Source: Lactococcus taiwanensis (GTDB lineage: Bacteria; Bacillota; Bacilli; Lactobacillales; Streptococcaceae). Taken from it: DNA of 64,000 nt. How positions within the stretch are numbered: the first letter of the stretch is position 1; each line of letters starts with the position of its first letter. The stretch spans positions 1 through 64,000 of the forward strand of contig NZ_BNDT01000006.1 of NCBI RefSeq assembly GCF_014905395.1, given 5' to 3'. The translations under genes were made by a program, and so were the position numbers. The notes under the pieces are model-generated. The model did not search any database. It was given only the letters and a program-made list of their open reading frames with translations, and was not told the DNA's origin. Below are positions 62,281-64,000 of the stretch, in pieces.

Positions 62281-62442
62281 ATGGCAGCTGGAGTACGTAC
62301 ACACGTTATTCTCGAACATAAAGAATCAGGCGAACGTCTTTACCTTACACAAAAGAACAAACGTAACACACCTGACAAACTTGAACTTAAAAAATACTCT
62401 CCAAAATTGCGCAAACACGTAATCTTTAAAGAAGTTAAATAA
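62281..62442 (+). CDS. rpmG: 50S ribosomal protein L33, zinc-independent form
   Basis: 53 residues beginning [20 protein letters not shown] with no CxxC pairs (the C-minus form). Ribosome site GAAAGGAAG. It is co-transcribed with rpmF and ends at a terminator. Many Lactobacillales carry more than one L33 gene, and this one needs no zinc. Confidence 0.97.
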   Translation: MAAGVRTHVILEHKESGERLYLTQKNKRNTPDKLELKKYSPKLRKHVIFKEVK

Positions 62443-62460
62443 GTTTTTAATAAAGAAATA

Positions 62461-62489
62461 AAAACTACACTGTTTAGTGTAGTTTTTTT
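62461..62489 (+). terminator. rpmF-rpmG terminator
   Basis: AAAACTACACT-GTTT-AGTGTAGTTTTTTT. Confidence 0.9.
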
Positions 62490-62598
62490 AAATCCAAATA
62501 GTTGTATCTAAAAATATTTTGCGCTATAATCCATTGCATTAAAGCGAGGGCGAGCTATTATAAATAGCTTAGTAAATAAAAAACAGAAAAGAGATAAA

Positions 62599-63273
62599 AT
62601 GACTAAAGCACTCATTGTTGTAACGAACACCCCCAAGTATGATAAAATCAATCGTCTCACTGGTCTGTGGTTAAGCGAACTTACCCACTTCTACGATGTT
62701 ATGCTTAAAAATAATATCGAAGCAGATTTTGTGAGTCCCAACGGAGGGTATGTCCCATTAGATCCAAGCAGTCTAACGAATCTTGATGAAGTGGACAACA
62801 AGTATTATACGAATGCTTCCTTTCAAAATAAAGCGCTCAGCCAAACCCTAAAACCGGAAGAAATCAATCCTGATGACTACACCATCATTTATTATACTGG
62901 TGGTCACGGGACCATGTGGGATTTCCCAGAATCACGAGCCATTGCCGATATTGCTAGTCATATTTATACTAAAGGCGGTATCGTAAGCGCGGTCTGTCAC
63001 GGAGTAGTAGGCCTGCTACCAGTTAAAGGGCAAAACCATCGGCTCCTCATTGAGGGCAAAACCCTTACCGGCTTTAGTAATGCTGAAGAAGCTGCCAATC
63101 AAACGACAGCGGAAGTACCCTTTTTGACAGAAGATGCCTTAATCAAGGCGGGAGCTAATTATCAAGCTGAAGCACCTTTTACCTCGGTCGTCCAAGTCTC
63201 AGAACGCTTGGTAACTGGTCAAAACCCTCAGTCTGCTAAAGCAGTTGCTGAAAAAGTAATCACTTTACTTTAA
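62599..63273 (+). CDS. DJ-1/PfpI-family protein (Hsp31/HchA-like)
   Basis: 224 residues. The nucleophile elbow is SAVCHGVVG and the upstream glutamate-like acid element is in YYTGGHGTMWDFPES. These match the class I glutamine-amidotransferase-like DJ-1/PfpI superfamily, near HchA-type glyoxalase III or deglycase. Cytosolic. AAAAGAGA precedes the ATG. Monocistronic, with a terminator after it. Confidence 0.88.
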   Translation: MTKALIVVTNTPKYDKINRLTGLWLSELTHFYDVMLKNNIEADFVSPNGGYVPLDPSSLTNLDEVDNKYYTNASFQNKALSQTLKPEEINPDDYTIIYYTGGHGTMWDFPESRAIADIASHIYTKGGIVSAVCHGVVGLLPVKGQNHRLLIEGKTLTGFSNAEEAANQTTAEVPFLTEDALIKAGANYQAEAPFTSVVQVSERLVTGQNPQSAKAVAEKVITLL

Positions 63274-63290
63274 AAATTTTCCCTGTATCG

Positions 63291-63319
63291 TAAAAAGAGA
63301 CGATAACAGGGCTTTTTTT
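63291..63319 (+). terminator. Terminator after DJ-1-family gene
   Basis: CCCTGTATCG-TAAAAAGAGA-CGATAACAGGG then CTTTTTTT; a 10-bp stem with one bulge. Confidence 0.85.
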
Positions 63320-63413
63320 GTTATAATTGATAAATCAATCTATGAAATAACATCGTTTAGAAACCTATAATTTCCAGGTTTCTGATAAAAACTCTTAAAG
63401 AAAGTGAGTTCCT

Positions 63414-64000
63414 ATGCCCACCTCAAAACCATCCCCCTTCTTTATCTGGGGACTTATCCTGCTAGGGTTTGCTATCCGTGTGCCCTTTACTACCCTAACT
63501 CCTGTGCTTAATCAAATTGCGCAGGCGTTACACGTATCGGTCGATTCCCTTGGTATTTTAACAACCGTTCCGCTATTAATGTTTGCTCTTTTTTCTTCCT
63601 TAGCGCCCAAACTCGCCCAATATTCAGGAATCGAACGTTTATTCACCATGGCCTTACTCGCTATGGTTATAGGCTCTTTCATCCGAATCTTTAACGTCCC
63701 AACCCTTTATTTAGGAACCATTATTATTGGGGCCGCTATTGCGATGTTAAATGTCTTACTGCCTGCACTGATTTTGGTTAATCAACCTCATCAAATTGGT
63801 CGTTATACCACTCTATATACGACTGCTATGACAGTTGCCATGGCTATTTTTTCTGCACTTGCAGTCCCCATTGTAATGGCCTCATCTTGGAAAATATTAA
63901 TATTGGTACTAACAGCTTTGCTCGTCGTCACTTTAGTCGTTTGGCTTCCCAATAACAAAAATAATCATAAACTTCAACTTTCCCAAGAGATAAGTAATGC
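63414..64000 (+). CDS. MFS transporter (CynX/NimT-like), C-terminus beyond window
   Basis: The frame starts at ATG 63414 and runs off the right edge, about 195 residues seen. It begins MPTSKPSPFFIWGLILLGFA and has at least five hydrophobic spans, with IRVPFTTLTPVLNQI after span 1, the pattern of the CynX/NimT (YycB) group. Substrate unknown. A hairpin (GAAACCT...AGGTTTC, 63358-63382) lies just upstream in the leader. Confidence 0.8.
   Translation, partial: MPTSKPSPFFIWGLILLGFAIRVPFTTLTPVLNQIAQALHVSVDSLGILTTVPLLMFALFSSLAPKLAQYSGIERLFTMALLAMVIGSFIRIFNVPTLYLGTIIIGAAIAMLNVLLPALILVNQPHQIGRYTTLYTTAMTVAMAIFSALAVPIVMASSWKILILVLTALLVVTLVVWLPNNKNNHKLQLSQEISN

Noticed and set aside
1-64000. CRISPR arrays, rRNA genes, IS elements, integrase genes
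   Set aside because: No regularly spaced short repeats, no rRNA sequence and no transposase or integrase reading frame were seen in the window.

Overview
The window is from a low-GC Firmicute, almost certainly a Lactococcus. The 36-64 kb half is a typical lactococcal core: ptsH-ptsI, DAHP synthase, secA, a BcaP-type permease with a CodY-like box, dtd, relA, rsmE-prmA, rarA-parB, and zinc-free L32/L33. The surface proteins, Rgg regulators and Y-family polymerase operon fit the same group. Species cannot be fixed from sequence alone. The L. garvieae group is a guess.

1-8 kb: a truncated MucBP surface protein, a Spx-like protein, a PTS EIIB-like domain without its cysteine, then exopolysaccharide locus 1 (family-2 glycosyltransferase, a 29-residue membrane peptide, UDP-GlcNAc 2-epimerase), all on the minus strand. 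Divergent from it run an Rgg regulator, a small XRE regulator, a 49-residue protein and a secreted protein.

8.3-19.9 kb: an accessory stretch punctuated by three direct copies of a repeat that ends in a terminator (about 8.35, 14.24 and 19.71 kb). The first segment carries a coiled-coil lipoprotein, an OhrR-type MarR with a divergent esterase, a 122-residue protein and a secreted subtilisin with a C-terminal chitin-binding-type module. The second carries an EAL/GGDEF pair, a 32-codon ORF and a UmuC-YolD operon. A gene remnant stops at the third copy.

20-29.6 kb: a secreted three-repeat protein preceded by two micro-ORFs and facing an Rgg gene; an LPXTG L-type-lectin/MucBP protein; a second small XRE regulator; MFS and Gdx/SugE-like exporters; a membrane-anchored hydrolase; tRNA-Leu(UAA).

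29.8-36 kb: exopolysaccharide locus 2, a five-gene minus-strand operon: UDP-GlcNAc 2-epimerase, a 785-residue glycosyltransferase, a degenerate EAL protein (DD replaced by NN), an EAL phosphodiesterase and a GGDEF cyclase. Substrate supply, polymerase, a likely c-di-GMP receptor and c-di-GMP turnover are therefore encoded together. With the EAL/GGDEF pair at 14.7-16.8 kb and locus 1, this suggests a c-di-GMP-regulated (poly-)ManNAc-type polymer. This is the most interesting system here.

36-64 kb: mostly conserved housekeeping genes. The non-coding signals of note are a dispersed 18-nt palindrome (ACTGACAG-N2-CTGTCAGT), a second palindrome (GTTTACA-N4-TGTAAAC), a perfect 20-bp inverted repeat over the azoreductase promoter, and two likely leaderless transcripts.
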